Assembly (NCBI GenBank): GCA_963518955.1
Contig: CAUQKI010000008.1
Span: 1 to 64,000 of the forward strand
Reading direction: 5' to 3'
Length of the DNA: 64,000 nt
From: JABCPE02 sp963518955
GTDB lineage: Bacteria; Bacteroidota; Bacteroidia; Flavobacteriales; Weeksellaceae
The first letter of the stretch is position 1. Each line of letters starts with the position of its first letter. The notes beneath the pieces were generated by a model. The model did no database searches. It was not told the origin of the DNA and worked only from the letters and a program-made list of their open reading frames with translations. Below are positions 61,978 through 64,000 of the stretch, piece by piece. Made by a program: the position numbers and the translations under genes.

Positions 61978-63693
61978 ATGTCATCAGCGCCAAGTTTAGC
62001 AAAAGGAACTCGGGATTTTACGGCACAGGAAATTTACAATAGAAGATACATCATCGGTGTTTTGCAGCAGAATTTTGAGCTGTTTGGTTTTCAGCCTTTG
62101 GAGACGCCGAGTTTTGAGAATCTTTCTACACTTACTGGGAAATACGGAGAAGAGGGAGATAGATTGATTTTTAAGATTTTAGAGTCAGGTGATTATAGTC
62201 AAGTCGTTAAAAATCAGATAGAAAAAGAAATAGACTTAATTGATCAAATAGAAAAAGAAATAGACTTAATTGATCAAATAGAAAAATCGAATGAATATAT
62301 AGATGACTTTATTGATTGTATTCATCGTCAGCATTCAAAAGGAAATAAGTTTGATATATCTTGTCTTAATAATGAACAGTATAGTGAAAAAGTTTGCTTT
62401 TCTCCTTCTAAAGAATTTTTAAATTTATTGTTGATAGATGAAAAAGATATTCAGAAAGCAGTAGATTTTTATACTGAATATTTAGACTCTTATGAAGGAA
62501 AAAGGAATAAGGTATTAGAAAATTTTATTAAAAACAACATAAAGAAGGAGCTGTATTATCCTTATTTAGTTAAAAAATTAATTAAAGAGAAATTAGAACC
62601 AAAAAAACTAACTCCACAAATTTCTGACAAGGCGCTTCGATATGATTTGACCGTGCCATTTGCGAGATTTGTAGCTATTAACCACGGAAAACTTTCATTC
62701 CCATTTAAGAGGTATCAGATTCAGCCCGTTTGGAGAGCAGACCGCCCGCAGAAAGGGAGATTTAGAGAGTTTTACCAATGTGATGCGGATGTGGTAGGTT
62801 CGGAAAGTCTATGGCAGGAAGTGGAGCTGGTGCAGTTGTATCTGAAGAGTTTTGGAGAGCTGGGAATTCCTGTGAAAATCTGCATCAATAACCGAAAAAT
62901 CCTCTCTGGTCTGGCGGAATATGCGGATATATCGGAGCAGTTGATAGACTTTACGGTTGCTTTGGATAAATTGGATAAAATAGGGAAAGATGGCGTAATC
63001 AAGGAAATGCTGGAAAAAGGAATTTCACAAGAAGCCGTAGAAAAGCTGAACTTCCTATTTGAGGGGCTTTCCACGAAGGATACACTTGTCCTGCTGAAAG
63101 AAAAATTTGAAGGAATAGAAGTTGGCGAAAAGGGAATAGAAGAGCTGGAATTTGTATTAAATAAAGCGCTGGAACTGGGTGTAAATGAGGAAGTTTTGGT
63201 TTTTGATATTACTCTTGCCCGCGGTTTGGACTACTACACAGGAGCTATTTTTGAAGTAAAGGCTCAGGGCGTTCAGATGGGGTCTATCGGTGGCGGTGGA
63301 AGGTATGACAATCTTACGGAGGTTTTCGGTGTGAAGGGAATTTCGGGGATTGGGATTTCATTCGGATTGGATAGAATTTACCTTGTTATGGAGGAATTGG
63401 GGCTTTTTGCTGACAATAAAACGCCTAAAATAGAATACCTTTTTGCGAATTATGGCGATGAGGAGGCAACTGAGGCGATGAAAGTAATCCAAAAACTAAG
63501 AGCTAAAGGAGTTTCAGTAGAGCTGTACCCAGAAAATGCCAAACTGAAAAAACAATTTACCTACGCCGAGAAGAAAGAAATTCCAGAGATTGTTTTTTAC
63601 GGAGGGGATGAGATTAAAAACCAGCAGGTTACCGTGAAAAACTTGGACAGCGGAGAGCAGAAAACAATAGGTTTGGAGGAGTTTTTGAGATAA
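61978..63693 (+). CDS. hisS: Histidyl-tRNA synthetase with a large insertion
   Basis: This class II synthetase has 571 residues, against about 455 in relatives. Normal parts: AKGTRDFTAQE, LETPSFENLSTLTGKYG (41-57, motif 1 region), ALRYDLTVPFARFVA (219-233), motif 2 FKRYQIQPVWRADRPQKGRF (243-262), the LARGLDYYTGAIFEV histidine loop, and the anticodon-binding domain. Between GDYSQ (71-75) and the KKLTPQISDKAL (209-220) segment lies an extra ~110 residues, opening with two perfect copies of IEKEIDLIDQ. The frame stays open, so the protein should be made. See finding. Confidence 0.95.
   Translation: MSSAPSLAKGTRDFTAQEIYNRRYIIGVLQQNFELFGFQPLETPSFENLSTLTGKYGEEGDRLIFKILESGDYSQVVKNQIEKEIDLIDQIEKEIDLIDQIEKSNEYIDDFIDCIHRQHSKGNKFDISCLNNEQYSEKVCFSPSKEFLNLLLIDEKDIQKAVDFYTEYLDSYEGKRNKVLENFIKNNIKKELYYPYLVKKLIKEKLEPKKLTPQISDKALRYDLTVPFARFVAINHGKLSFPFKRYQIQPVWRADRPQKGRFREFYQCDADVVGSESLWQEVELVQLYLKSFGELGIPVKICINNRKILSGLAEYADISEQLIDFTVALDKLDKIGKDGVIKEMLEKGISQEAVEKLNFLFEGLSTKDTLVLLKEKFEGIEVGEKGIEELEFVLNKALELGVNEEVLVFDITLARGLDYYTGAIFEVKAQGVQMGSIGGGGRYDNLTEVFGVKGISGIGISFGLDRIYLVMEELGLFADNKTPKIEYLFANYGDEEATEAMKVIQKLRAKGVSVELYPENAKLKKQFTYAEKKEIPEIVFYGGDEIKNQQVTVKNLDSGEQKTIGLEEFLR
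62218..62277 (+). repeat. Perfect 30-bp tandem repeat inside hisS
   Basis: Two identical 30-bp units (62218-62247 and 62248-62277), each coding IEKEIDLIDQ (residues 81-90 and 91-100), followed by a partial third ATAGAAAAA. They mark a slip-strand duplication in the insertion. Confidence 0.95.
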
Positions 63694-63740
63694 AAAATAA
63701 AGTTTAATAAAGATAAAGACAAATAACAAAATAAATAATT

Positions 63741-64000
63741 ATGTCTAATTACATAGAAACAGAACAGGTTTCATTTCAGGATTTTAGAAAGCAAGTTTTA
63801 GATGATTATCGTTTGGGAAGAATTTCCCGTGAGGCAAGTTATTTAACAAGAAAAGAGGTTCTTACAGGAAAGGCAAAATTTGGGATTGTAGGAGATGGGA
63901 AGGAGCTTCCGCAGTTAGCAATGGCAAAGGTTTTCCGTGAGGGAGACTGGCGATCAGGATATTACCGCGACCAGACTTTTGCGATGGCAGTGGGGGTTTT
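63741..64000 (+). CDS. Thiamine-dependent E1 dehydrogenase, 5' part (runs off the right edge)
   Basis: 86 codons are visible from ATG 63741: MSNYIETEQVSFQDF, then DYRLGRISREASYLTRKEVL, GKAKFGIVGDGKELPQLAMA and REGDWRSGYYRDQTFAMA. This matches the alpha-domain start of the Bacteroidota alpha/beta-fused branched-chain or pyruvate-type E1 enzymes. The thiamine motif and beta domain are outside the window, so substrate class is uncertain. Confidence 0.75.
   Translation, partial: MSNYIETEQVSFQDFRKQVLDDYRLGRISREASYLTRKEVLTGKAKFGIVGDGKELPQLAMAKVFREGDWRSGYYRDQTFAMAVGV

Noticed and set aside
62190..62610. Intein in HisRS
   Set aside because: The insert has no Cys or Ser at the first junction paired with a C-terminal His-Asn, and it is shorter than a minimal intein with typical blocks.

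Overview
The window is chromosomal DNA of a Bacteroidota bacterium, most likely class Flavobacteriia and close to the Chryseobacterium/Riemerella/Bergeyella group (Weeksellaceae). Evidence: AT-rich DNA; upstream boxes matching the Bacteroidota promoter (TTG at -33, TAnnTTTG at -7) with hardly any Shine-Dalgarno sites; and family content typical of the group (DUF3078 protein, BamD-RpoZ-CoaBC row, GcvH-VanZ pair, a CBS-like enzyme beside a serine-palmitoyltransferase-like enzyme, and an E1 dehydrogenase with a flavobacterial-type N-terminus). The species cannot be named from sequence alone. No tRNA, rRNA, IS element, prophage or CRISPR array was recognised.

Layout. 1-1370: 5' part of a repetitive secreted surface protein on the minus strand. 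1472-8460, mostly minus: rnpA, a TcdA-like dehydratase, a SanA/YdcF protein, lspA, a lipoprotein, a DksA/TraR-type regulator and a long ileS. 8578-13936, plus: DUF3078 protein, mutL, rhomboid protease, EEP-fold protein, pcm. 13982-25115, minus: M3 peptidase, COG4389-type membrane protein, M20 dipeptidase, methyltransferase, FtsB/DivIC-like protein, udk, two tandem-duplicated small membrane proteins too short for most gene callers, xth, an orphan FecCD permease and a thioredoxin-like lipoprotein. 25178-27367, plus: second SanA-like protein and a UMF1-type transporter.

27410-43014 is a surface-polysaccharide locus on the plus strand. It encodes a CapD/PglF-type dehydratase, Wza-like export lipoprotein, Wzc-like tyrosine kinase, flippase, Wzy-like polymerase, two glycosyltransferases, an asparagine-synthase-like amidotransferase, a PglC-type phosphoglycosyl transferase, an unknown small protein, a sugar N-formyltransferase, a PglE-type aminotransferase and RfbC. 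Together these predict a Wzx/Wzy-type polymer that starts from a 4-formamido-4,6-dideoxy sugar made from UDP-GlcNAc. The formyltransferase and the unknown protein before it are markedly more AT-rich than their neighbours, which suggests transfer.

43011-64000 is mixed housekeeping: BaiN/HI0933 flavoprotein, yidC, pyrG, miaA, a thioredoxin-like protein, YkvA-like protein, coaBC, rpoZ, bamD, TetR regulator, gcvH, vanZ-like, CBS-like enzyme, serine-palmitoyltransferase-like enzyme, TonB-dependent receptor, tyrS with an odd leader, luxS, WG-repeat protein, hisS with a large insertion, and the start of an E1 dehydrogenase.

Points most worth a second look: the swapped GxHH signature in IleRS; the AT-rich ~110-residue insertion in HisRS with a perfect 30-bp tandem repeat; the formylation module in the polysaccharide locus; the tandem pair of unannotated small membrane proteins; MutL without a recognisable endonuclease motif; and the 11-codon leader ORF plus terminator ahead of tyrS.
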